DNA from: Leucobacter viscericola
Lineage (GTDB): Bacteria > Actinomycetota > Actinomycetes > Actinomycetales > Microbacteriaceae
NCBI RefSeq assembly: GCF_011299575.1
Contig: NZ_CP049863.1
Span: 1,674,001 to 1,738,000, forward strand
Length of the DNA: 64,000 nt
Reading direction: 5' to 3'
Numbering within the stretch: position 1 is the stretch's first letter; every line of letters starts with the position of its first letter. The notes beneath the pieces were generated by a model that made no database searches, had not been told where the DNA came from, and worked only from the letters and a program-made list of their open reading frames with translations. This document shows positions 33,810-41,849 of the stretch, piece by piece. Made by a program: the position numbers and the translations under genes.

Positions 33810-35165
33810 GTGTCAGCCACATCTTCTGCCCAAGCGCCAGCCGCACCGCGCAACACTCGATCCCGCGTCATTCTCGCGAGCCTCATCGGCACAACGATCG
33901 AGTTCTACGACTTCTATGTCTACGCGACCGCGGCCGTGCTGGTCTTCCCGCACCTCTTTTTCCCGTCCGAGAACGAGACCACCGCGCTGCTCGCCTCGTT
34001 CGCGACCTTCGGCGCCGCGATGCTCGCGCGACCGATCGGTGCGGTGTTCTTTGGCCACCTGGGTGACCGTCTCGGCCGCAAGACCACCCTTGTCGCCTCG
34101 CTTCTCACCATGGGAATCGCGACCTTCTTAATCGGCGTGCTACCAACTCACGCCATGGTCGGCGCCTGGGCCGCGGCCCTGCTGCTGCTCATGCGCCTCA
34201 CCCAGGGCTTTGCCATCGGTGGCGAGTGGTCGGGCGCGGCCCTTGTCGCGACAGAGAACGCCCCCGAGGGCAAGCGCGCCTGGTACGGCACGTTCCCGCA
34301 GCTCGGCGCACCACTCGGGTTCATCATCGCCAACATGCTGTTTTTTGTGATCAATCACGTGCTGGCAGATCCTGCGGCACCGGGCCAGCCGTCGGCTGCG
34401 TTCCTTGAGTGGGGCTGGCGAATCCCGTTCCTGTTCTCGGCAGTCATGGTGATCATCGGACTGTGGGTGCGCCTGAAGCTTGTTGAGTCGAAGGCATTCG
34501 AGCAGACCAAGGAACGCGGCGCCGTCAAGCGCGTGCCCATCGCTGAGGCGTTCAAGAGCCACTGGCGCGCACTGATCCTTGGCACCCTCGCCATGCTCGC
34601 CACCTACGTGCTCTTCTACCTGATGACCTCGTTCACGCTCACCTACGGCACCCGCCCCGGCGACGCCCCGGTTCCGGGCGCTGGCTACACCTACAACGAC
34701 TTCATTCTGATGCTCGTGTTCGGTGTGGTGTTCTTTGGTATCTTCACGCTGGTGTCTGGCCCGCTGGCGGATCGCTTCGGCCGTCGCCGCACACTCCTCG
34801 TGGTGACCGCGGCCATCGCGCTCTTCGGCCTGCTGTTTGTGCCGATGCTCGCGAGCGGCAGCACCCCGATGGTCATGTTCTTCCTCGCACTCGGCTTCAC
34901 GCTGATGGGCCTCACGTTCGGCCCGATGGGCGCGTTCTTGCCGGAGATGTTCCCGACGAACATTCGCTACACCGGATCGGCCGTCTCGTACAACGTGTCG
35001 TCGATCCTGGGTGCCGCCCTGGCCCCGATCATCGCGGTCTGGTTGTGGACCCTCGCCGACGGCAGCCCAATCTACGTTGGTCTCTACCTGACAGGAGCCG
35101 CGCTCGTCACGTTTGTGTCGCTGCTGCTGACGAAGGAGACGAAGAGCGTCGACTTCGAGGAGTAG
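33810..35165 (+). CDS. MHS-family MFS transporter (metabolite:H+ symporter)
   Basis: A 451-residue, 12-helix MFS protein of the metabolite:H+ symporter family: GTTIEFYDFYVYATAAVLVF in TM1, the loop 2-3 motif GHLGDRLGRKTTL and GEWSGAALVATENAP in TM4-5. Related carriers import carboxylates, betaine, proline or shikimate. GTG 33810 is the only suitable start; no strong ribosome binding site is visible. It is divergent from the XRE-cupin regulator, so it may import the substrate of the oxidase operon. Confidence 0.9.
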   Translation: MSATSSAQAPAAPRNTRSRVILASLIGTTIEFYDFYVYATAAVLVFPHLFFPSENETTALLASFATFGAAMLARPIGAVFFGHLGDRLGRKTTLVASLLTMGIATFLIGVLPTHAMVGAWAAALLLLMRLTQGFAIGGEWSGAALVATENAPEGKRAWYGTFPQLGAPLGFIIANMLFFVINHVLADPAAPGQPSAAFLEWGWRIPFLFSAVMVIIGLWVRLKLVESKAFEQTKERGAVKRVPIAEAFKSHWRALILGTLAMLATYVLFYLMTSFTLTYGTRPGDAPVPGAGYTYNDFILMLVFGVVFFGIFTLVSGPLADRFGRRRTLLVVTAAIALFGLLFVPMLASGSTPMVMFFLALGFTLMGLTFGPMGAFLPEMFPTNIRYTGSAVSYNVSSILGAALAPIIAVWLWTLADGSPIYVGLYLTGAALVTFVSLLLTKETKSVDFEE

Positions 35166-35173
35166 GCCCGGGG

Positions 35174-35208
35174 CTGGTTGAGCGAGCAGGATCCGCCCGC
35201 TCAACCAG
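35174..35208. terminator. Hairpin between convergent genes
   Basis: CTGGTTGAGCG (35174-35184) and CGCTCAACCAG (35198-35208) form an 11-bp stem with a 13-base loop, 9 bp after the MHS stop and 3 bp before the end of the Bat-like operon. It can serve as a terminator from both sides. Little U-tract is present. Confidence 0.6.
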
Positions 35209-35210
35209 TT

Positions 35211-36311
35211 CTAGTACCCGCGCATGCGCTCCTTGAACTCCTTAACGTCGCCCTCGGCGAGCAGCGGAGTGGAGTAAGCGTTGAGGGTGAACCCGTCAAC
35301 CGGGTCGCTCGGATTCAGGCGTCGCGCCTCTGCGGCAGCACGAAAGTCTCCCGTGGGATCACGCGAAAGATCGGTGATGCCGACGTACAAGCGTGTAGGC
35401 TGCCAGCCGTCCCAGCTCAGGTAGTCCCAGATAGCCTGCTCGTCGGGCTTCACGCTTCCGTAGAGGTCTTTCATGCGGGCAGCCGGCAGACCTGATTCGT
35501 ACTCGTTCATCGAGATAAGCCCCGCGGCGTTATTTGCCATCAGCACCTCATCGGCGGTGGCAATCATGTCGCGTTTCTGCTTGAGGTCGTGCACCGGCTC
35601 GTTGGTGGTCCAGCCCTCAAACGTCACCTGCTTGAGCATCGATTCGCCGCCCTGCCCGTTGCGCTCTGGCTTCACCTGCTCGTCGCTTGTCTTCGTCCAG
35701 GTGACCCCGTAGTCGCGGCTGAGCCGATCCCGAACCTGCTCGAACACCTTCGCGACACGATCCCGCTCGGCCTCGAGCGAGGGCTGGGCGAGAATCTCTT
35801 GCTCGGAGTAATCCTCGACCCCGGGGAAGGCCTCACGGTGCAGCTGCCCCGTTGACTTTGAAACCGCGTAGCTACCGGCGGACGCCGTCTGCAGCACACC
35901 GAGGCTGCCGACCGTCGCCACGTTGCACAGCAGCACAACCGCGAGGGCTGCGATGCCGAGCCGCCGCGCGCGTTTTGTCACGAGTGCTGCGACAACGGCC
36001 GCTATGACCGCGAGCTGCACCACAAACACCGTCACACTGAACACGGCGTCGGCGGCCCCCGAGAAGGCCATCACCACCAGCACAAGCGCGAAGACAATCG
36101 CAAGGCTCAGAGCGACCCAGCCGAGCCAGTGGCTCCTCACACGGTTGCGCTGCAGGGTCGCCGTTTCAAGCCGAGGCTCCGCAACCGCTCGCGTGTGCAC
36201 GGTCGCCCGGCTCGCGCCGTGATACCCGCCCTTCGGCGGCAGTGGCGGTGCCCCCTCAGTGCTCGATACGTACGAGCGTGCACCCGCCGGGTTTCGATCC
36301 TCACTCACCAT
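35211..36311 (-). CDS. Membrane protein of the MoxR/Bat-like operon, function unknown
   Basis: A 366-residue protein: disordered Pro/Ala-rich N-terminus (1-60), two or three membrane helices (about 62-145) and a 220-residue outer domain without a recognised family (QPSLEAERDRVAKVFEQVRDRLSRDYGV...). It is last in a seven-gene run with 7-bp overlap with the preceding gene, so it belongs to the same complex or pathway. Confidence 0.72.
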   Translation of the reverse strand: MVSEDRNPAGARSYVSSTEGAPPLPPKGGYHGASRATVHTRAVAEPRLETATLQRNRVRSHWLGWVALSLAIVFALVLVVMAFSGAADAVFSVTVFVVQLAVIAAVVAALVTKRARRLGIAALAVVLLCNVATVGSLGVLQTASAGSYAVSKSTGQLHREAFPGVEDYSEQEILAQPSLEAERDRVAKVFEQVRDRLSRDYGVTWTKTSDEQVKPERNGQGGESMLKQVTFEGWTTNEPVHDLKQKRDMIATADEVLMANNAAGLISMNEYESGLPAARMKDLYGSVKPDEQAIWDYLSWDGWQPTRLYVGITDLSRDPTGDFRAAAEARRLNPSDPVDGFTLNAYSTPLLAEGDVKEFKERMRGY

Positions 36312-37147
36312 GGCTTGTCCGTTCCTCCGCCGGAACCGTCACCAGATTTTCCCTGATCGCGATCCTGGCGCTGCTGAGCGCCGTCCTGCAGTTTCTTCTC
36401 GATCTCGTTGAGTTGCGAGTCATTTGGTTGTTGGTCTTGCGGGTTGGGTTTAGAGTCTTGCTCACCCTGCTGCGGGTCTTGGGGCTCCTGTGGCTTCTGC
36501 TGGTTTTGATCCTGACTCTGGCCACCGTCTTGCGGATCCTGAATCAGCTTCTCCATGATGCGGCGAACGAGCTCGTCGAGGCTGTCTTTCATCGAGCGCT
36601 GATGGTCGGGTGAAGCGGCATCGGCCTCGGCGGTGCCGCACTCCTTGGGCGCGAGACTGAGAATCTCGAGCGCCTTGCGGTACAGCTCCTGCCCCTTCTG
36701 CACGTCACCCGCACCGGTCGCACGGTCGCCCTGCCGCTCGACCACGGTGGCCAGGTTGTAGCGCACCGCACAAACTTCAATGCCCGAGACAAGCGGGAGC
36801 GCTTCTTCGAGGGCGGCTCTCGCCTTGTCGAGCTCACCCAATTCGGCGAGGCCGGTACCGCGGTTGTAGGGAGCCTTGTAGGGCTCAAACCAGTTGACGC
36901 CGGCTCCCTGCCACTCGGCAGCCGACACCGTACCTTCAAAGTCGGTCGCGACAAATGCTCGAATCGACTGGTGGGCAAAGGCATACATGCTGAGTAGCTT
37001 CAGCACGAGCAGCGCCGCGATCAGCACGACCGGGATCGCGGAGATGCCGATCCACTTGCGCGCGCGTCGCCTGCGACGATTCTTGTCGAGCAGCTCTCCG
37101 AGCAGTGCTTCGCTCGGCGTCGGGGGTGGCGTTACGTTCTCGCTCAT
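36305..37147 (-). CDS. BatC-like membrane protein with TPR-type region and Gln-rich tail
   Basis: A 280-residue protein: one membrane helix (about 30-52), an outer TPR-like helical region (APYNRGTGLAELGELDKARAALEEAL, then VRYNLATVVERQGD) and a low-complexity C-terminus rich in Gln, Asp, Pro and Lys (about 205-280). BatC of Bat operons has the same plan. Overlaps of 4 and 7 bp link it to both neighbours. Confidence 0.75.
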   Translation of the reverse strand: MSENVTPPPTPSEALLGELLDKNRRRRRARKWIGISAIPVVLIAALLVLKLLSMYAFAHQSIRAFVATDFEGTVSAAEWQGAGVNWFEPYKAPYNRGTGLAELGELDKARAALEEALPLVSGIEVCAVRYNLATVVERQGDRATGAGDVQKGQELYRKALEILSLAPKECGTAEADAASPDHQRSMKDSLDELVRRIMEKLIQDPQDGGQSQDQNQQKPQEPQDPQQGEQDSKPNPQDQQPNDSQLNEIEKKLQDGAQQRQDRDQGKSGDGSGGGTDKPW

Positions 37148-38148
37148 CGCCCACCCCGCTCTCGTTTAGTGATCCTGCCCAGCCGCGTCGTTGCCGCGGT
37201 TGCGTTCGCAACCTCAAACGCGAGCAGCACGACCGCAATGCCCGCGGGAATCCAGTACAGCTCAATGACCGTGCCGATCTCTCCGGTCGCGTTGTGTGTT
37301 GTCGTTTTTGGGGTCTCAGGTAGCTTGAGCGCCTGGTCCGCCGTGCGATGCACGTAAGAGACGTCAAGCTGCCCCGCGATTCGCTCCAGGTTTGCGGTGT
37401 CGATAACCGACTTCGCGTTTTTGCCCTGGTACTGAATGTACGCATTGTCTTTCGCTTCAGGATCGGCATCGGTCACCCGCATGGGGCCGCCCTCTTTGGT
37501 GCCGTAGCCGAGCACAAGACCGCCGCCAACAAAGTCGGCGCTCGCGCGAAACGATCCCGGCTTCGTGTCCGAGGTCTGCTCGCCGTCGCCCATGTAAAAC
37601 ACGAGCCTCGCGCGATCCTGCCCACTGTTGGCTGCCGCCTGCAGCAGGTCACGCAGCACGCCGTTCGCCTGAGAAATCGAGGTGCCCCGTGATCGGTCCG
37701 TCACCTCAGGACTCAGAGTTGCCATAGCCGCGCCAACGGCCGTTGTGTCGGTCGTCAGCGGCAGCCGCACGGAGGTGGTCGAGTCGAAGGTGACGAGTGA
37801 GAATCGCGCGCCCGGATACTTGTCGACGATCGTCTTGACGTCTTCGCGCACTCCATCGAGTCGCGGCCTGTCGCCGTCCCAGTCTTCGGCCACGATGCTC
37901 GCCGAGGTATCAACGAGAATAAAAACGTCGGCGTTCGTCGCGTACGACTCCGACTGGCCGCCTGGAATCCCGGGTCGCAGCAGCATTGCCACGCACGCGA
38001 GCACAAACACCATACGAACCCCCCACACCACGCGTGCCCGACGCCCCGGTGCACGTACGAGGGCCCACACGGCGAGGCCGATCGCGGCGATCGCCACGGG
38101 TATCAGCAGCGCCGGGTGAATGACGGGGTTAAAAATTACGTTGTTCAC
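37144..38148 (-). CDS. VWA-domain membrane protein (BatB-like)
   Basis: A 334-residue protein: two N-terminal helices, a von Willebrand factor A domain with MIDAS start VFILVDTSASI and a second MIDAS threonine region, and a C-terminal helix (GTVIELYWIPAGIAVVLLAFEVA). GTG 38148 is chosen for GGAGG 8 bp upstream and a 4-bp overlap with the upstream VWA gene. The MIDAS reads DTSAS; this keeps the DxSxS pattern (D-T-S-A-S). Metal-dependent protein binding outside the membrane is the family role. Confidence 0.82.
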   Translation of the reverse strand: MNNVIFNPVIHPALLIPVAIAAIGLAVWALVRAPGRRARVVWGVRMVFVLACVAMLLRPGIPGGQSESYATNADVFILVDTSASIVAEDWDGDRPRLDGVREDVKTIVDKYPGARFSLVTFDSTTSVRLPLTTDTTAVGAAMATLSPEVTDRSRGTSISQANGVLRDLLQAAANSGQDRARLVFYMGDGEQTSDTKPGSFRASADFVGGGLVLGYGTKEGGPMRVTDADPEAKDNAYIQYQGKNAKSVIDTANLERIAGQLDVSYVHRTADQALKLPETPKTTTHNATGEIGTVIELYWIPAGIAVVLLAFEVANATAATTRLGRITKRERGGR

Positions 38149-39170
38149 AGCCGGATCCTCCAAGCCACAAGAATCCAGGTGAGGCCGAGCACGGCAAAGA
38201 TCCCGATCCACAGATCTGGGGAGTCGGTCTCTACAAGTTGCTGGCTGCCCTTGAGCAGCGTCGCCTCTTGCTGTTGCACCTTCGCGATAATGTCGGGCAC
38301 CGTCATTGACTCGCGCAGCGCGTAGGATCGCCCGCCCGTCTCAACCATTGCTTTCGAGAGCTCCTCGCTCTCCTTCTTCGAGACTCCATCGGCCGGGTTG
38401 ATCGCGTAGACGCGCACGCCCTGTTTCTTTGCGAAGGCAGCTGCCTGCACGAGAGTCACCGTGGGCGCACCCTGCAGTTCGTTGTCAGTCGCGAGAATCA
38501 CGGTGCGGGATCGCTCCTCGCCCTCGTGGTCAAAGCCCATGACGCAAGAGGTCAAGCCGTCACCGATCAGTGAGGCTCCGGCACCGGTCAGCGTGCCAGC
38601 CCAGTGCTCGGGGTACTCGTCCGTGTAATCAAAGCTCTTTTTCATGCGGCCGAGTTCACGCTCGATGAAGTCGTAGTCATCGGTCAGCGGGAACACCTGC
38701 ACGGGCGAGCTATTGAAGATGGTGAGGCCGATCCGCTCTCCCTTGAGATCGGGAAGGAGTTTCTCGAAGACATCGATCACCTCGGTGACAACCTCACTCA
38801 TGGAGCCCGAAACGTCGAGGCAGAGCACGATATCGCGGTTGGCGTTTTCGGGCTGAATGAGGTGGGTCGACATCGGCCTCGCGGCAACAACCCCGCCAAA
38901 CGCAAGCGCGAGCGCGCCGATACCGGCGAGTGCGCTCAGCATTATTCTTCTGCGCCGCACCGCGTGCTGGTATCCGGGCAGCGAGCGCACGCGCTCCGAG
39001 CGCGAAAGCAGCGCGGGTGACTGCGGCACTTCTTCTTTGGGGCCGCGACCTCGCAAACCCCACAGCACACCACCGGCAATAGCAAGTACCAGCAGCCCTA
39101 GGGCCACCCACAGCACCCACAGCTGCCCAAACAGCTGCCCAGCCAATTCGCTCGTTTCACTCAGTACCAC
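38145..39170 (-). CDS. VWA-domain membrane protein (BatA-like)
   Basis: A 341-residue protein with an N-terminal helix pair (about 10-40 and 76-98), a VWA domain with a full MIDAS (LCLDVSGSMSEV, then TGAG and ATDNEL) and a C-terminal helix (LWIGIFAVLGLTWILVAW). Overlaps of 4 and 10 bp with neighbours show tight coupling. The two VWA proteins probably form a pair, as BatA/BatB do. Confidence 0.85.
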   Translation of the reverse strand: MVLSETSELAGQLFGQLWVLWVALGLLVLAIAGGVLWGLRGRGPKEEVPQSPALLSRSERVRSLPGYQHAVRRRRIMLSALAGIGALALAFGGVVAARPMSTHLIQPENANRDIVLCLDVSGSMSEVVTEVIDVFEKLLPDLKGERIGLTIFNSSPVQVFPLTDDYDFIERELGRMKKSFDYTDEYPEHWAGTLTGAGASLIGDGLTSCVMGFDHEGEERSRTVILATDNELQGAPTVTLVQAAAFAKKQGVRVYAINPADGVSKKESEELSKAMVETGGRSYALRESMTVPDIIAKVQQQEATLLKGSQQLVETDSPDLWIGIFAVLGLTWILVAWRIRL

Positions 39171-39652
39171 GAGGTCACCACCTGTCGACCAGCGGCGACT
39201 CCAGCAATCGGGTCAATGATCATGTCGCTGCGGAAGATGCTCGGGTAGTAGTGGCGCTGCATCGCATCGATGAGCGCGGGGTGAACCCCGAGCTCGATCA
39301 GGTCGTTGAGCCCCAGAACGGGGGCTTCGAAGCCGCTGTAATCTTGCACAAACGAGCGCACCTCTCGGCTCAGCCGTCGGTTCGCCTCGCGGGCGTCGAT
39401 GTCTCCCGCGGTGTAGGCCTGTTCAACCACTCGCAGCCGCTCGAGGTATTCGGCCCGCAGGGCGGCGGTGATGAGATCGCCGTTAACGTCGGGCGCCGCG
39501 GCAATGGTTTCCTTGGTGAGTTTGTAGCGGGGGCGTGTGGCCCACAGTACAACGATTCCCGCGAGAATCACCAGCGCAATCACGCCAAAGGCGAGCAGCA
39601 GCCAGCCCCAGCCGTACTGGGCCGGCGGGTAGAGTCCCTCGATGTCAGACAC
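39161..39652 (-). CDS. Small membrane protein of the Bat-like operon (DUF4381-like position)
   Basis: A 163-residue protein with one membrane helix near the N-terminus (GWGWLLLAFGVIALVILAGIVVLW) and a helical cytoplasmic part (RLSREVRSFVQDYSGFE). Bat-type operons often hold such a protein between DUF58 and VWA genes. GTG 39652 is chosen because GGAGG lies 4 bp upstream; it overlaps the DUF58 gene by 8 bp and the VWA gene by 10 bp. Confidence 0.72.
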   Translation of the reverse strand: MSDIEGLYPPAQYGWGWLLLAFGVIALVILAGIVVLWATRPRYKLTKETIAAAPDVNGDLITAALRAEYLERLRVVEQAYTAGDIDAREANRRLSREVRSFVQDYSGFEAPVLGLNDLIELGVHPALIDAMQRHYYPSIFRSDMIIDPIAGVAAGRQVVTSWY

Positions 39653-40529
39653 GGGACCTCCGATCAAGCATTCGCAGCAGCTCTGCCACGGCCGTTTCTG
39701 GCTCGCGCAGTTCGGCGTGGGTGATCCCGAGCTTGACCATCAACGCTGCGCGACGCGAAGCATTGGCCCGGTCGAACGCGCTGAGCTCTTCGAGCACCTC
39801 TTCGTCGCCGTTCAAGAAATCAGGGATCTGCCAGCCGGTGTCAATATCGACCCGCTGGGTGCCCGATCCGCGCGTCTCAAGAATGGGATCGGCGTCGGCG
39901 ATCGTCACCCACACCACATCGTGCTGCACCCGCAGCCGGCGCAGCAGCTTCTCGGTGCGCGCCGAAATCGGAGCGGCATCGGCAATCACAACGAGGATGC
40001 AGCGACGCGAGACCGTGCGCACAACGGTGTCGAGCAGTTTTTCGATGTCGCTGCGAGCCGAGCTGGGTGTTGTGGCGGTCTGGATCTTGCGCAGGGCGAC
40101 CTCAAGCGCCCCCTCTGAACGGCGAATGTCGCTGCGCTGCACCTGATCCGCGTCACCGCTCAGCACCCCAAACTGGTCACCGTGGCGCAGTGACAGGAAC
40201 CCCAAGACACCCATGGCGAGGATCGCAAGATCGCGCTTTGGGTTACCGTCAGGGGCAAGGGCCGCCATGCCGCGACCCGAGTCGACGGCAAACAGCACGG
40301 TCTGTGCGCGCTCTGCTTTGGAGCGCTTCACAAGCGGCACACCCAGCCGGGCCGTCGCGCGCCAGTCAATGTCGCGAATGTCGTCGCCGTGCTCGTAACG
40401 ATGCAGGTCGTCGAAGTCGAGACTTCGACCGCGAAGCGCAGACTGGTATTCGCCGTCGAGCGCGTTCGTTGAGAGGCGCGACGACACGATGAAGAGTTTG
40501 CTCTTCACCTGTTCGATCAGTGTGGACAT
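39645..40529 (-). CDS. DUF58-domain protein
   Basis: A 294-residue protein with the DUF58 core LRGRSLDFDDLHRYEHGDDIRDIDWRATAR and VLFAVDSGRGM, a VWA-like fold without a complete MIDAS. DUF58 proteins always accompany MoxR ATPases and are thought to be their substrates or adaptors. It is second in the operon, 21 bp after moxR. Confidence 0.9.
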   Translation of the reverse strand: MSTLIEQVKSKLFIVSSRLSTNALDGEYQSALRGRSLDFDDLHRYEHGDDIRDIDWRATARLGVPLVKRSKAERAQTVLFAVDSGRGMAALAPDGNPKRDLAILAMGVLGFLSLRHGDQFGVLSGDADQVQRSDIRRSEGALEVALRKIQTATTPSSARSDIEKLLDTVVRTVSRRCILVVIADAAPISARTEKLLRRLRVQHDVVWVTIADADPILETRGSGTQRVDIDTGWQIPDFLNGDEEVLEELSAFDRANASRRAALMVKLGITHAELREPETAVAELLRMLDRRSRV

Positions 40530-40550
40530 GGCGTTTAGCGTCTAACGCCC

Positions 40551-41567
40551 TTACGGGGTGGGAACCGCGCCGAAAATGGCATCGATAATCTGCTCGCTGC
40601 GCACACCGTCGGCCTCGGCTTCGAAGTTCAGCAGCACACGGTGGCGCAGCACGAGGTGGCGCAGGCCGCGCACGTCGTCGGGTGTCACGTAGCTGCGACC
40701 GCTGAGCAGCGCGAGGGCGCGGGCGGCCTGCAAAAAGGCGATGCTCGCACGCGGGCTCGCACCGTACTTCACGTAGCGCGCGAGATCCTCACCGATGTAC
40801 TGCGCCGGTTCACGCGTCACGTAAATCAGCTGCACGATGTAGTTGCGCACAACCGGGTCAACGTAGATGCGGCTGGCGATGTCTTGCAGTTCGAGGAGTT
40901 CTCGCGTCGACACAACCGCATCGATAGAGCTGCCAGAGGCAAGGATGCCCGAGTCGATGCGGCTCAGAATCTCGGCCTCTTCAGCGGGGCTCGGGTACTC
41001 GACGATTTCTTTGAGCAGGAAGCGGTCCATCTGAGCTTCGGGCAGCTCATAGGTGCCCTCCTGCTCGATGGGGTTTTGCGTTGCGATCACGAGGAACGGC
41101 TCGGGGAGCCGGTGCACCTCACCACCGATAGTGGTCTGGTGCTCCTGCATGGCCTCGAGCATGGCGCTCTGCGTTTTGGCGCTCGAGCGGTTGATCTCGT
41201 CGAGCAGCACAAAGTTCGCGTGCACCGGGCCGAGCACGGTGCGAAACTCTGCCGTCTGTGCGTCGTAAATCTGGTTGCCCGTGATGTCGCTCGGAAGCAG
41301 GTCGGGGGTGCACTGAATGCGCTTGAACGACGCCTGCACCGCTTCAGCGAGAGTGGTCGCCGCGGTGGTCTTCGCCAGCCCGGGCACACTCTCAAGCAGC
41401 ACGTGACCACCGGCAAGCAGCCCGACGAGCAAACTGACACGCAGGCGTTCCTGGCCAACCACCTTCGAGGTGTAGGCCGCCGAAATGCGCCCCAGCTTTT
41501 CTGCTGCTGACGCGATTTCCTGCTCGCTCGGTGTCGTTCTGGTTGCGTGTGCTGCGACTTGGCTCAT
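40551..41567 (-). CDS. MoxR-family AAA+ ATPase
   Basis: A 338-residue AAA+ ATPase: Walker A LLESVPGLAKTT, Walker B FVLLDEINRSS and sensor VIATQNPIEQEGTYELPEAQMDRF, followed by the MoxR C-terminal lid. MoxR proteins act as chaperone-like ATPases that mature or assemble complexes with VWA proteins. First gene of the operon with DUF58, a small membrane protein, two VWA proteins, a BatC-like protein and a membrane protein, all overlapping or nearly so. Confidence 0.93.
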   Translation of the reverse strand: MSQVAAHATRTTPSEQEIASAAEKLGRISAAYTSKVVGQERLRVSLLVGLLAGGHVLLESVPGLAKTTAATTLAEAVQASFKRIQCTPDLLPSDITGNQIYDAQTAEFRTVLGPVHANFVLLDEINRSSAKTQSAMLEAMQEHQTTIGGEVHRLPEPFLVIATQNPIEQEGTYELPEAQMDRFLLKEIVEYPSPAEEAEILSRIDSGILASGSSIDAVVSTRELLELQDIASRIYVDPVVRNYIVQLIYVTREPAQYIGEDLARYVKYGASPRASIAFLQAARALALLSGRSYVTPDDVRGLRHLVLRHRVLLNFEAEADGVRSEQIIDAIFGAVPTP

Positions 41568-41726
41568 GCTCTGCGGGTGATCCTCACGTGACTCGTATTT
41601 TTCCCCCGGGCCAGCATAGCCGTTGCCGATTGGAGAGATATGAGATTCCCGTGTGGACTATCCAGATCCTGCCCTGCCCCCTCCCGCTCTGCCCCTTCCC
41701 CGCCCCCTTCCCACCCCTCCCACCAT

Positions 41727-41788
41727 GGTTTGCGGGTCAGTTTCTGGTAGTAAAAGGCGGTTTAGTACCAGAAACTGACCCGCAAACC
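41727..41788. repeat. Palindromic intergenic repeat, copy 3 (GGTCAGTTTCTGG family)
   Basis: Arms GGTTTGCGGGTCAGTTTCTG... (41727-41755) and its complement (41760-41788) pair with very few mismatches around a short centre. The core equals that of copies at 143 and 27888. It lies 62 bp after the end of potA and upstream of moxR. The 282-bp gap (41568-41849) also holds a C-rich flank (about 41675-41724) and the G-rich repeat at 41811-41840. Confidence 0.8.
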
Positions 41789-41810
41789 CCTGGGGAAGGG
41801 GAGGGAAGGG

Positions 41811-41840
41811 CCGGGCGGGGACGGGCGGGGACGGGCGGGG
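41811..41840. repeat. Three tandem 10-bp G-rich units
   Basis: The unit (C/A)CGGGCGGGG is present three times in a row directly after potA on the minus strand sense. Together with the G runs at 41791-41810 the plus strand is a strong G-quadruplex candidate, and it faces the C-rich tract 41675-41724 across the palindrome, so a longer imperfect stem can form. Confidence 0.7.
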
Positions 41841-41849
41841 CTACGGGCG

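Noticed and set aside
34140..35204. Minus-strand open frame opposite the MHS transporter
   Set aside because: Shadow frame dominated by Arg, Glu, Gln and His; the opposite strand encodes a clear MFS protein.
41811..41840. Tandem repeat as a CRISPR array
   Set aside because: Units are 10 bp with no spacers; it is a simple G-rich tandem repeat.
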